A stretch of 54,346 nucleotides of DNA from Reticulitermes lucifugus (lineage: Eukaryota; Arthropoda; Insecta; Blattodea; Rhinotermitidae). How positions within the stretch are numbered: position 1 is the stretch's first letter; each line of letters opens with the position of its first letter. The stretch lies in assembly GCA_026260175.1 (NCBI GenBank), contig JAKCWW010002327.1, positions 4,359 to 58,704 of the forward strand, read 5' to 3'. Of this stretch, positions 1-10,560 are shown piece by piece. Below the pieces are notes generated by a model, which did no database searches, was not told the DNA's origin, and worked only from the letters and a program-made list of their open reading frames with translations. A program made the position numbers and the translations under genes.

Positions 1-440
1 TTCCAGTATCTTCTCTTTTCCTTAAGGTCATCCAGTATCTGCTTACGTCTTCTTCCTCGTCTTAGCATCATTTCTATCCTTCCTTCTAACTTTCCTTCAA
101 TTACGTGTTTTAGAAGGCAGTTTGTACTCAAGATGTGACGAATCCAGTTAGCCTTTCTTCTTTTTATTATATGTAGGAAATTCCTCTCCTCCTTGACTCT
201 GTGTAATACTTCTTCGTTTCTCACCACATTTCAAAACTTTCCAGATACGTCTGATCTACTTTCCGAAGTGTCCACTTTTCAGCACCATACAAAGCTATGC
301 TGCAAATGTAGCACTTTACTAGTTTCTTCCTTAAATTTATGTCCAGTTTGCTGGTGGAAAGAGTCTTCTTCTTGTTGAATGCTGCTTTTGCGATGGCAAT
401 TCTGGATTTAATTTCACGCACATACATTGCAACATTTGTT
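1..440 (-). pseudogene. LINE family A, copy 1: C-terminal part of reverse transcriptase ORF
   Basis: Read on the minus strand this encodes the end of a non-LTR retrotransposon polymerase ORF. Recognisable pieces are REIKSRIAIAKAAF, LYGAEKWTLRKVDQ and YLESFEMW. They are colinear with the second copy at 36930-38370 (compare RETKSRIAMAKAAL and FEMWCWRKMER there). The element is cut off by the window edge on its 3' side. Homology on the other side stops near 435-440, so it is 5'-truncated, as is usual for LINEs. About 40 bp that copy 2 has after FEMW is missing here (near 225), which creates a frame break. Copy 1 instead keeps the EEVLHRV segment that copy 2 lacks. The palm domain is absent, so this is not functional. 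LINE clade is uncertain. Confidence 0.85.
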
Positions 441-2109
441 CGAATATTTGTTTTAAATTTTAAAAAGAATATTCCTTCACGCGAAATATTGTGCCCGCTT
501 TTAACTATTTTTTCTGAACACTTTCTGTTCTGATGTGGAATGAATGGGATAAACAAAAGGTACATTTGACCTTCAAGTACTAAAAACAACTGCTCAAGAA
601 AATTTTTAAACGTAAGAGGCCTAAAGTTAAAAATCGAATTTACATAACCAGTGTGTCTTATTTTTCTCCAGTCTATCTTCTCAGCAGGTGTTTCGATATA
701 AATGTGACCAGTCGCTATGACAACCGCCGCCCACTTTTGGGACAATCGACCATTCTATTACCGTGGGAAACCCGACCAGTTCTCCTGGTGGCAGTAGAAA
801 TAAGATACGAGAAACACTTCTGTAACCAAATTAAATTTATTACAGGAATATACTTTATAACAAGGAGTAATAAACAACCTTGAAAACCTTTGGTAGTTGC
901 TTCAGTTGGATGTTTCTTCGTTCAGTAACTTGTTAGGATGTTCACGTCAGGGAATTCTGACATGTAGCTTCTAAGAAAGAGAAGAAATTTGTACAGAACT
1001 TCAGCACGGAAATTCTTAAGAAACAACCAATTGGAAGGCAGGAAAGGAGATAACAAAAAAAAACATTCAGGATAGTCTTAAGAAGAAATGTTGTGAGGAA
1101 GGGAGATGTATAGAAAATGGGTCACTGAATTATCCGAATGCAAGTTTTTTATTGGTGTTTTTAAACTTCGTTCTCTGCTACAAGATATTCAGTTACTATT
1201 TAGGCCTACATTTAGATACTTCACAAATGTCCTGTGTTCCTAATGGAAAGAGAGAACATACTATTGCTAATTAGGTCTACATAGTCTGTGCAGCGTCATA
1301 TGAATAATGACACGGTCTTGATGAACTAATTGAAATTATTCTTCTGTGATAGTTGATGGAAATAACCAACTTCGCCATAATTACGTTCCTTCCAGCAGGG
1401 ATTTCACCCTAATACGAGAATGGAGTAGCTACTATTTCTAGACCACAAAATTTTATCTATTTAGTTTCGAGACTTGCTGGATACCTTCTTTTCCTCTGTG
1501 GTGTCTTAATTTCAGCAAATCAGTCCTTTCCTAATTCAAAGTTCGCTTGAACCCTTTGAGAAATAGAGAACAGTTGAGTAGCATTGTGTTGCTTTTCCGT
1601 CCACCAGGAGGAGCGTACTAACTTTCAGACCCTGTTTCGGGTTCATGGCTATATTTAGTTTCCCGTGTTTTGATATTTGCAGATATTTGGATATGGAGCC
1701 TTCTTTTTAAGGGGGAGGGGCTCTGGCTTTAAATATGGGCGATATTTCTGCCGTTCCATAACAACGCCCGCAAAACGTTGCCAGTGCACAATTGGAGTTG
1801 CAAGGTGTGATCACATAAGTCTACTTAACACATAAATCTGGTTCGTACCTCACGGAGAACATAGTTCATGTAGATTATGAAGGCACGCCAGTTAATGAGC
1901 TTTATGGTATTTATTGTGAAAGTCGTACGAAGCACACAAAAACATTGTGTGGCAAAGTGCAGAGTTTCTCAATGTTAGTGTTTGTGGTAAATGTAGTTAT
2001 TTTGGGGCTTTAAAGGGCTAAGCCTCGGCGTCATGTGACTTCCATTATCTTCCTCTTCACACTATAACAAAATCAGGCCTCAAGTATATCATTTACCCTA
2101 TAATGTCCG
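441..2109. other. No gene seen; AT-rich non-coding DNA
   Basis: Only short open frames occur, without recognisable domains. The minus-strand open frame through 221-745 is LINE sequence only up to about 440; beyond that it shows no similarity I recognise. A TAGGCCTA palindrome lies at 1201-1208. I see no promoter or RNA gene that I can support. Confidence 0.5.
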
Positions 2110-2365
2110 GGAAGGATTGCGTAGTCGGTACAGTGAATCGCAAGGAGCTGGACGGTATGGGGATGCAATCCGCACCCACCCAGACCGGCCCTGGGGCCCC
2201 CCCATCCTCCTGTACAATGGGTACCGAGTAAAGCGGCCGGGGATTGGCGTTGATCACCGCCCCCCTCCTAGCGCCGAAGTTAACGAATGAGTAGAGCTAT
2301 ACCTCCACTCCTTCTCCGGGCCTTCATGGCCTGTTCTAGGGTGAACTTTACGTTTGCCCTAGAAT
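2110..2365 (+). mobile_element. tRNA-derived SINE, family S1, plus strand
   Basis: A GC-rich block in AT-rich surroundings. It shows a GCGTAGTCGGTAC-like head (A-box-like), a body with GACCGGCCCTGGGGCCCCCC, and a 3' part with GAATGAGTAGAGCTATACC and CTTCATGGCCTGTTC. The same order of blocks recurs at 18848-19115 (minus), 36106-36380 (plus) and 49915-50185 (plus), with a 3' fragment at 33412-33515 (minus). That makes it a dispersed family. tRNA-derived insect SINEs of this kind are non-autonomous and depend on a LINE for movement. Confidence 0.75.
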
Positions 2366-2571
2366 GTTGCAATGGAATCATTCCAATACTTACTTGTAAA
2401 CAGGCACTTGTAATTTTGTAGGATAATTCAATACAAACATCCGTTTCATTGAAATAATTCGATTCTTGCGACGTACTAAAATAGTGGCGGTGTGAACTGA
2501 GTTTCTCCTATCTTTCTTCATTATTTTTTCCTTCCTTTTTTCTTTCTTGCTTTCTGTCTAACTTTTTTCCC

Positions 2572-2790
2572 TTTTCTATCTATCTGTCTATCTATCTATC
2601 TATCTACCTACCTACCTACCTACCTTTATCTATATATCTATATGTATTTATCTATCTATTTCTGTCTGTCTATCCATCTTGCCATCTATCCATCATTCCA
2701 TATACATATTTATCTAGTTATCTGTTTATTAATCTATTTATGTACTTTATTCATGCATTTCATCTATCTCATCTATCATCCCTTCCTTTC
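2572..2790 (+). repeat. (TATC/TACC)n microsatellite
   Basis: A run of CTAT, CTAC and CTGT tetranucleotides. It is clean from about 2575 to 2625 and increasingly imperfect up to about 2790. The 71-codon open frame starting at 2642 is a product of this repeat. Confidence 0.9.
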
Positions 2791-4349
2791 TTCCTTAGTT
2801 TGTCCTGTATTTACGCAGTGTGTTAGAAACTCCGTAGAACTCGTAGGTTGGATATGAATAGCAATGCTTTTAAAAGGGAGCATCAAACAACACAGAAACA
2901 TTTACATCAAAACTTGCACACACAGGTGTATCCATGCTATGAGAGGGATTCCAAGCCGCATTTCCACCAGAAATTGCCCACATTTTATGGAAGGCGACAT
3001 CTCTTCGCTGTGCTTATATGGTCCGCCTCTGAAGTCTCTCGTGATTCGTATAAATCTACTTAAAGTATTTACACTCTCTACGTAATCTTTTGTTATTATC
3101 CCTCCATTAAAGTGTGTTTTTCCCTTCTAGGTTTCCGCCTAAACCTTATGTGTATATTTCATATTCCCCATACGCAATACATGTCCTACCCATCTCGTTT
3201 TCTTTGACTTCATCACATTTATATAATTTATCAAAAGCGATAAGAACTTACCTTACCTCACTTTTGGCTGGATCCCTAAATATAGAACAGTGCCAGAAAC
3301 ATATGTATTTGTCTTTGCTCTCTCTCTCTCCCTCTCTGCCTCACTTTATCATTATGCAATCAACACTACTTAGACACCCTCAGTGACTAGTGTGTGAAAC
3401 CGTACACCACCTTAATAGTTTTTTATTTAGAATAACTCCCCTTCTCCAAAAATGTTAGGCCGATCAATAATTTTGGCTTGTAATTATTGTAAACAGTACT
3501 TTTAAAGAAGTTTAAATTATGATTTCTTATTATAAAATTACGCGTTTTTGTACGAGTCACTTGGGAGCACCTGTAGTTAACATTTTGGAGACTAAAATTG
3601 ATCTACATTTTATACAAAAATTCTGTCCGTAGCTCACAGAAAATACAGTGTGCTTCCGTTAGAAACACTAACCAGTTGGTTACTGTCGGTTAATACTGTA
3701 AAGACAAATAATGCAGTTTACAGCAAAAGTCATACGAAAAACATAAATACATTTTGTGGGCAAAATGCAGAGTTTTTAACGTTACTGCAGATAATATATG
3801 TGTAAAATAACCATTAGTATTTAACGGTTAATAATCTTAGACAATAGTGATTTTTCTCTAACGTGATGTTGGATAGAAGAGTTTCACGTACCAGAAGAGA
3901 AGTGTAATTTCTTTTCTTTATTTCTTCTTATAGGTGTTTATTCACAATGACAGCTTCATGGCCGATGCAGGCCGCATGCTTACAGGACTCTATCCTTATT
4001 TTGAATAATCTGTTCAGAGAGGTAGTGTAGTATGACAGGGAATGATGTATATCACCTATACGAGAAATGTATTATACTGAATCGAATCAGTACTTGTAGG
4101 AAGCCTACAACGAGTAAGTAATTCAATTCTGAACGGTTCGTAAGGTCCTGGGTCTCTGGACTACTCACACCTCTTGTTTCCCGGTAAGAACACATTTCGG
4201 AAACTGGATCTGTTCCCACAGTCAGGTGCATAACCTACAAAACCACAATACGAACCAGTAAGATACAGTTACGTTTCCTCCGCACTAAATATGCATTGGT
4301 TTGTGATGTGAGGTTTCAACACAGTTCTTGATTATTACATGCTGCTGCG
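2791..4349. other. No gene seen; non-coding
   Basis: Short open frames only, the longest about 90 codons (3114-3386), overlapping a CT-rich low-complexity tract at 3317-3340. None has a domain or splice context that I recognise. Confidence 0.45.
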
Positions 4350-4525
4350 GTATGTCTCTGCGTTGATTGGTAATTAATTACAGGCGTTTCAGAGGAGCTT
4401 GCTGCCTCCATCTTCATAACAGTCCAAAAAGCGTCTTTCTTCTTTTGGACTACCCGGAAGGTAGAAGTTGCAGGCTACTCCGAAACGTCGCTAAATAACC
4501 ACTAACGAACAAGGCATCGTACACT
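4350..4525. repeat. Palindromic pair of hairpin-motif repeats
   Basis: Two copies of the dispersed hairpin repeat lie head to head. The left arm (minus) has its core at 4387-4417: ATGAAGATGG, stem GGAGG/CCTCT, GAAAC. The right arm (plus) has its core at 4453-4485: CGGAAGG, stem GTAG/CTAC, then CCGAAACGTC. A perfect 9-bp inverted repeat, AGTCCAAAA (4421-4429) and TTTTGGACT (4443-4451), joins the arms around a 13-bp spacer. Outside the cores the arms continue to resemble each other (ACCAATCAACG on one, ACTAACGAAC on the other). The two stems differ in sequence yet both stay paired. Confidence 0.75.
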
Positions 4526-7009
4526 TGACGCTTGTACTCTTGCAAAACTGATGTTAGAGATTACAATGGCAGCTTGGTCTGAGACGTATACTGTCTTGAA
4601 AGTCTCTATTTCTTTAGGTATGTCATTCCTTTTTACGCTTGGGTCTGGAAAATATTCTGATTTTCCCCTGACAGTGTAGACATGTATTCTAGAATATGCA
4701 GTGTGCGTCAGGCCGTACTGCCGTTTTTGCGAATGTCTTGACGGACTCGGATGGTAGAGCGCGTCTCTTCACTTACACGTTTCAGACTGTGTAATTGTCT
4801 GACAGCGATTGATCACACAGCTTCACAATAGTTATGTGTAGTAGATGAACATAGTAACTCAGTGACGTTACTTTTTATCAGTATCTCTCGTCGATATTGA
4901 TTGTGTCTGATGATGGATTACAATGCTGATAGATCACAGTTTTACTTGTTAAGACCAAACTTCAATATTCCCTCGTCCTTACTTTGAAATCAACCACTTA
5001 TGTTCTTTTAAGGAGAGGTATGCATTATAAATCGCGTTATACGGTAATACATATTGCGAGTTGCCATCTGATGTTGGACCAGTTGATATTTCAGCAGTCA
5101 GCAATAATTATTATCCAGGAATTTAGCTCAGCGGCAAATTTCTTTTATTCCAGATGTAGGCTTTTTATGTTGCTTTATTGGTCTTGGGAATTTCTATTAA
5201 CACAAGTTTTTTTTTCTCTTCCCTAAATGTTTCCTTTTTCTTGGGTCTTCAAACAGTCCTCCATTTTTCTTCCCCAAGTATACTATAGGCATTACATGGG
5301 ATTATATTTTCTTCTTCTTTGGCTCTCAGAACACCCTTGCACTTTGAAGAACCTTTACTACGTCCATAACGCTTCAAGCAAGCTATTCGAATGGGCTTGA
5401 GAATAGTCTTGAAAGAAACTTTGAGGATTTTCCCTTCACAAGTTTAATGTCTGGGCCTGTGGACAACATGGACGCTATGGACATTCACTAATTATGTCCT
5501 GTAGTTTTTACCCTACATTTCCTTCTCTCCGTACGGCGTGGGTAGAAGCATTTGAATGTAAGTGGGCCTCACATTGTCTTTATATAAATTTGAACCAAGA
5601 TAACGTCATATTTGATTTGTAATGGTTCCTGAACACAATGTTACAAATGAGAGACAGACAGATGAACATCATTCGGTATGGGAACTGGGCCCACGGAGCA
5701 GAACAGTGTTCGGGTTGTCAAGGTGCTCAGAAGCTGCAAGACAAATTGCGTCCCGGGCGGTTCGCAGACGTCTTCAGGTATCAGATACCGTTCGATAAAA
5801 TCGGAAGGGGCAGACATGGGCTTTAATGACTGACGTTCCAGGGGTCTCCATTTCGTATTCTTCATCAACAGTTGAGATGGAACAAATGAGGCAAACCCCA
5901 ACATGTCTGTATTAACTATTTTAATGACTATCTTCAGAATATTATTTATAAGATAATTACCAAACAGAAAAGTAATATATATATATATATATATATATCC
6001 TAAACACAGGACTGATTCTCAGCGATTACAGGCTTATCATTATATGAAATTTAAAGATAAAAATAAGCGGACAGGTACGTACATAACTTTCTTATTGCTG
6101 CATTTAAGCCGAATTTAGAATGACCACCAACTTCCTCAGAACACATTCTCATGTTTCTCTCTGAAAGCGGTCGCCCATTATTTACTCTGTATTTAATGAC
6201 GCCTCCAGTATCTCGTATTCCATAGCGTGAAATTGTAGAATTTATTCGTGAAAAATGAACTGGAAAGGATGTAGAATGAAGAGTTTCTGGCCTAATTGAT
6301 ATACTATCCGAGCATTTCCGCGGAACACGTAATAACCTCAGTGAAAATAATTATTTTCACACTGATTATATAATCAGTGTTGCAGACCAGATTCGAACAA
6401 GGGACAGCGACACTAACCTGCATGGTGTATACTGATATATAACACCGCATGACATTGTTGTTGGCCCATGAAACTTCACTCAAATGCCATTCAGGTAGTA
6501 ATTTTGGTGACCCCTACTGAAGCGCACAGTGCTGCTGCTGCTGCTGCCTCATCCCATGCCGTGTTATGAAAACAACCGACATGAGAGTATTAATGCAGGA
6601 ATGTCGCTCCTCACTATTATTATCGTGATGGCTAATGTCCTACATATGGCCGGCTTCAAATTCTATAAAAGTTTCACTCTTTATGTATTTAGAAAGTTTT
6701 TGTATTCAAACCTCGTCTATTCCCGTTAGAAATGATACTCAATAACAGAATTCTAATGTCAGATAAATTAAATATTCTTTTTTTGGTTGTAAAGTGCATC
6801 ATGTTGTAATGATTTGGTGAATGTTGTGATAGTCTGTATCAATGTAGAGACGCGTGTTGAGTAAGTGACAAGATTCTTGTGTCGCTACAATCTAGTGTTG
6901 GACGTTCAAAATTTTATTGTCAACACTTTCTTTATATTCATTGAGTTTCTTCAGCCTTATTGCCTTAGAATTTATTTAACAAGTTCTTAAGTTATGCATT
7001 TAATTATAC
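4526..7009. other. No gene seen; AT microsatellite and one tRNA-like fragment
   Basis: An (AT)n run lies at 5974-5998. At 6377-6430 the minus strand carries GTTCGAATCTGG, resembling a polymerase III B box, perhaps a SINE head fragment. Two opposed open frames at 5638-5904 share a GC-richer block without recognisable domains. A CTG run at 6531-6546 is short. No supported gene. Confidence 0.45.
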
Positions 7010-7142
7010 GGTTAACCACTGTCTTTTGGGACACTACAGCTTGTAATTTGGTAGATAGGTCCCCCCTTCAAACAAACTGCACGGCATCACATCCGAGAAG
7101 ACAAGTATTCATTACAGTCACTGTGAGAACTTCAATTCTCAA
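7010..7142. repeat. Inverted pair of hairpin-repeat 3' segments
   Basis: 7010-7052 (minus) carries the 3' segment of the dispersed hairpin repeat, read as CTACCAAATTACAAGCTG and then GTCCCAAAAGAC. 7069-7142 (plus) carries another: TGCACGGCATCACATCC, GAGAAGAC and CACTGTGAGAAC. The cores are missing in both. Compare the fuller copy at 24291-24420, which has ACACGGCGTCACATCCCA and GCCGTGAGAACCTC. Confidence 0.65.
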
Positions 7143-9115
7143 GTATATTTTGCATTCCCTTCAGAAAATAAATCAGCTATTAGTACAAGTCTTTCAGTAG
7201 TCATGTCGTTCAATTGTTTTGACAAACACTTATTTGTTTTTCATTAATTATTCAAAGAAAAAAGTATTCAGCTTCTTGATTATCCATTCTGACAACATTT
7301 ACAGCACTCCTACGAATTTTTTTAATTTTCAAAGTTTATTGGCCTTTCAGTCAGCTGTAGACATTTCACTTATTTCAAAATTTTTATATTTACTTTATCA
7401 GATATCCGGGCAGTGCACTCAAATTTATTTTCATTAATTCCAACCAGCTTTTGATGACTTCTTTTGGTAACACTCCTATCAAATGGATACCGGATGACAT
7501 TTCCTTGACGGTAAATGAGCCAGAGCGTGAAGCTGACCAGTCACATCCATATAGTGTAGATTTACCTTTGCAGTTGTAACGGAAGAGCCTTCGATAAATA
7601 AGCCGAGAGGAAAATATTTGGATCTGATGGTTACAGAATGTGTTATTTATTAGTGTTATTGTATGGTGTTATTTTTTAACAATATAGTAAGAATACAAGA
7701 CACATAATACGATTAGGCCAGTATATTCCGCTTTGGTACCAACAGCAGGAAGTTTCCATGTAAGTCTGCCTGCAGATGAAAATGCCATTTGTGATTAGAG
7801 GAATCAGATACAGATTACATATGATGTCACCGTAGTACAGTTTCTACACAAATAAATTAATATTTACTGCTAGTTGTGCTGTTATACTTCAAGAAAAAGG
7901 GGCATTTAGGTACCCGCGATGCCTAGAGAAGATATTTCTTATACAAGATAGGCAATGTACGCATAATGTAACATTGTGGCGCGTTCGCATAACCATTGTT
8001 GCAGTGGAAAAGCAACAAAAAGCATTCGTCACGATTTTCGGAAAACCTTTACTGAACATAAAATGCGTGTTTTGATTTTCTGTACAACTTTTGCCTGAAA
8101 CACTTCTCATTCTAAGAATCGTTCAGCGAGATATTATAAACATAAATACGTTTTCATGTAAAGTAACCGTTACTCTTGTCATGTTAATGAAACTTCAATT
8201 TTCTCGTCACAGTTCCGAAAAGTCCCTAAATATCGAATTTGATTAAAATTCGTTCGGTGGGAGCAGAGTTCCATACGAACGGACAGACGGACGAACATAT
8301 ATGACGAAGCTAGTACTCGCTTTTCGAAATTTTGCAAACGCGCCTAACAACAGCGGATAAGCTTCCTGGGAAGTAGGTTAGGTAAATTACAGAAAGCAAA
8401 GAGAATTGGCCGCTGTTGGATCCGATGGAGGGACATGTGATGATGTTAAACGTTACATAATGACAGAGAACGTTTCACTAGCTGAGCAGTTATTAGCTTC
8501 TCAAGAAAAACTTACATTACTAAGTTAGTTACTGAGTATCAAGACTGTAAGCTATGAATGCTTGCAGTGAATTCGTCTGGCGCAAAGTAGGGGTAAATTG
8601 GTGGGTTTTCTCCTACGTAGTGATACGCCTTGGGATCCCATTAGAGAAGGAAAATTACTTGACCTACTGAGCTACTGTCAGATTATGAAGTAGGACGTTG
8701 CTCCTTGAAGTTACTTAATGTCGACTGAGGACATGAAATGTAAGATGATAGTTCGGAAGGATAAAGTGTAGCGCAGGCCAACTAGATGGGGCCTACTTTA
8801 GGTTCTGTCGTGATGTTCGCCTCGAGGACACAAAATGGAAAATAGTGTTCACACTGGAAGAAGCGTCGTTGCGCCTGCACATTTTAGGTGTTAAGTGGGC
8901 CTTGTGAACTGGGGACAATTTCAGCCAAATTGAAAATCTAGCTCTTAGTGTCGGTGGGCTGATTTATGAGTTATTCTCTGCCTGTACTGTTTATTCACTA
9001 GGCCAGATCCTAATAAGAAATTCTGTGAGTGATTGTATTGTGATAGAAGCAGTACAGCGACTGTCGTGTACCCACATAAGCTTGAAAAAATCGTGAATGT
9101 TAAGCGCGCAGCGGG
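7143..9115. other. No gene seen; possible dispersed-repeat tail
   Basis: Short open frames only. 8205-8330 (TTAAAATTCGTTCGGTGG, then a run of GGACAGACGGACGAAC) resembles tails seen in insect LINE/SINE repeats, but there is no second copy here to confirm this. Confidence 0.4.
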
Positions 9116-9510
9116 AAATGTCCAGCAGAATCTCCGCCTGGTAAGGCACACCCACTGGAGGGCGACTGCGATAAAGTCACTGTTGGAACGGTCCAGCACA
9201 ATCTCCACCTTCTACAGCAAACCTACTAAGAAGTCACTGCGACAAAGTCAGTGCTAGGAATGTTGAAAACAATCTCCAATAGTAAGGCACACCTACTGAA
9301 GAAGGGTCATTGCAGAAAAGTCGCTGTTAGATAGACCAACAGAATTTTCGCCTTATAAAACACGGCAACTGGAACGTTACTTCAACAAAGTCGAGTTACA
9401 GATGTCCGGCAGAACCTCCATCTGAAAAAGCACACTTACTGGAATGTCACTCCGAATAGTCGCTGATAGGAATGTCCAGCGGCACTCCACCTGGTGAAGC
9501 GCATCGACTT
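9116..9510 (+). repeat. Tandem repeat, period about 71 bp, 5.5 units
   Basis: Anchors matching AATGTCCAGCAGAATCTCC begin units near 9116, 9187, 9258, 9330, 9400 and 9470. The spacing is 70-72 bp. Each unit continues with a GGTAAGGCACACCTACTGG-like block and then GTCACTGCGACAAAGTCGCTG. The units have diverged by substitutions and small indels, and the last one stops within the GGTGAAGC block near 9510. Because 71 is not a multiple of 3, the overlapping open frames (8945-9257) are unlikely to be coding. This is a small minisatellite-like array of unknown function. Confidence 0.85.
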
Positions 9511-9747
9511 CCGTTGTACTGCACCTAAATCACTCTTACAAAAGACATACAATCTACGATTTAATTTCAAGATAAATAGGCTTTCCATTTGATGGGATTG
9601 TGCAGTTAGTTATATTATGTTTTTCAGGGTTAGAAGTCGACTTCGTAACGAGCAGGCTGAAGTGCGTCAACAATTATTCATACAGCTGCAACAAATTGCC
9701 CTTACGGTTGACATATATTTAAATTGTATTAACGTAAAATATAAACG

Positions 9748-9787
9748 CTCCTACTTTTTTCGGCTCGAATGAGCCATCTTCAGGGAG
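9748..9787 (-). ncRNA. Hammerhead-ribozyme-like motif (left arm)
   Basis: On the minus strand the order is CTCC (stem I), CTGAAGA (core), T, GGCTC-ATTC-GAGCC (stem II, five perfect pairs), GAAA (core), AAGTA, then GGAG (stem I partner, four perfect pairs with CTCC). This matches a type I hammerhead: CUGANGA core, GAAA core and a GUA cleavage triplet. Departures are an extra U between CTGAAGA and stem II, and essentially no stem III beyond one A-U pair. Predicted cleavage would fall between 9752 and 9751. Activity is not shown by sequence. Confidence 0.5.
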
Positions 9788-10165
9788 ATTCGTTTACAAA
9801 TTAATTGTGTTTATCGATATGTAAAACATAAAACTTTAAAACACTGTGCAAGATAAGAGTAATTTACAAAGATATATTAAAATTGTTAAAAGTTAACATC
9901 TGTAATTATGTCTTCTATTGCATTTCGTGTGTTGCGCTAGTGCATTCAAATATCTACTTGCAAGCGTCTTCGATTCTAATATTGATCAAGCCCCTGTATT
10001 CAGTTATATGATGTGTACCGTGCAAGAGAGCACTCTGTACTGTACAGAGATAGAGATACTAATTTAAAGAATTGTAATTTATATTTGTCAACTTATGTTT
10101 TCTTGAACAATGTTGTAAACTTTTGTGTTTTACATATCGACAACTAGAATTTCTTTGTACGCGAA

Positions 10166-10207
10166 TCTTCCTGAAGATGGCTCATTCAAGCCGAAACGTG
10201 TAGGAGA
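10166..10207 (+). ncRNA. Hammerhead-ribozyme-like motif (right arm)
   Basis: The order is TCTTC (stem I), CTGAAGA, T, GGCTCATTCAAGCC (stem II; outer four pairs intact, one C/A mismatch), GAAA, CGTGTA, then GGAGA. GGAGA pairs with TCTTC over five positions, including one G-U. A C-G pair after the GAAA and the GTA triplet fit a minimal stem III and cleavage after 10202. Relative to the left arm, one stem I base has changed (CTCC to CTTC) with pairing kept as G-U. The same extra U follows the first core block. Confidence 0.5.
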
Positions 10208-10479
10208 GTTCATATTTTCAGTTAACACACTTTAGGTATCAACTGTAAGTGCAGTTTGTTGGCGTTGTATGAATAATATCATCTTTGTTGTACGGAACAT
10301 GAATAACATTAAGTTAGGACAACACCCTTTAAATCTCGTTATCCTGTGGTGTCTGTTCCGAGTCTCGATAAAATTACTCGTTGTCGTGACATTTTTATGG
10401 TTATCTCTACCAGCATGCTATCGACTGAACAGTCAGACTGATTTTACGTTCTCGCGACGGTAACAGTTAAGATAACGGC

Positions 10480-10560
10480 CTTTTGGGATCTGACACCGTG
10501 TAATTTGGTAGATATTTATGAATATTTAGAAGGAATATCCTGTTTCCTCCATCGGGGTAT
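10480..10560 (-). repeat. Decayed hairpin repeat, minus strand
   Basis: The reverse complement reads GATGGAGGAAACAGGATATTCC, loses the GAAA box, and continues CATAAATATCTACCAAATTACACGG with TGTCAGATCCCA. This matches the 3' segment of the dispersed hairpin repeat (compare 24291-24420). Confidence 0.6.

Larger units (their letters stand above)
9668..10290. mobile_element. Foldback element with arms of about 208 bp carrying opposed hammerhead-like motifs
   Basis: The left arm (about 9668-9875) and right arm (about 10079-10290) are imperfect reverse complements. Both ends read CAACAA inward, followed by TTATTCATACA. Further shared blocks are GCAACAAATTG / CCAACAAACTG, CTCCTAC, GAATGAGCCATCTTCAGG and TCGATATGTAAAACA. 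The spacer is about 203 bp and has no ORF. Each arm holds one hairpin motif (separate entries). No clear target-site duplication was found. It could be a foldback/MITE-type element, or two Penelope-like terminal repeats in head-to-head array. Confidence 0.75.

Noticed and set aside
221..745. 174-codon open frame, the longest in the window
   Set aside because: Its C-terminal half is LINE A polymerase and the N-terminal half is unrelated flanking DNA; it is a chance read-through of a truncated retrotransposon.
2642..2857. 71-codon Tyr/Leu/Ile-rich frame resembling a membrane peptide
   Set aside because: It is made by the TATC microsatellite.
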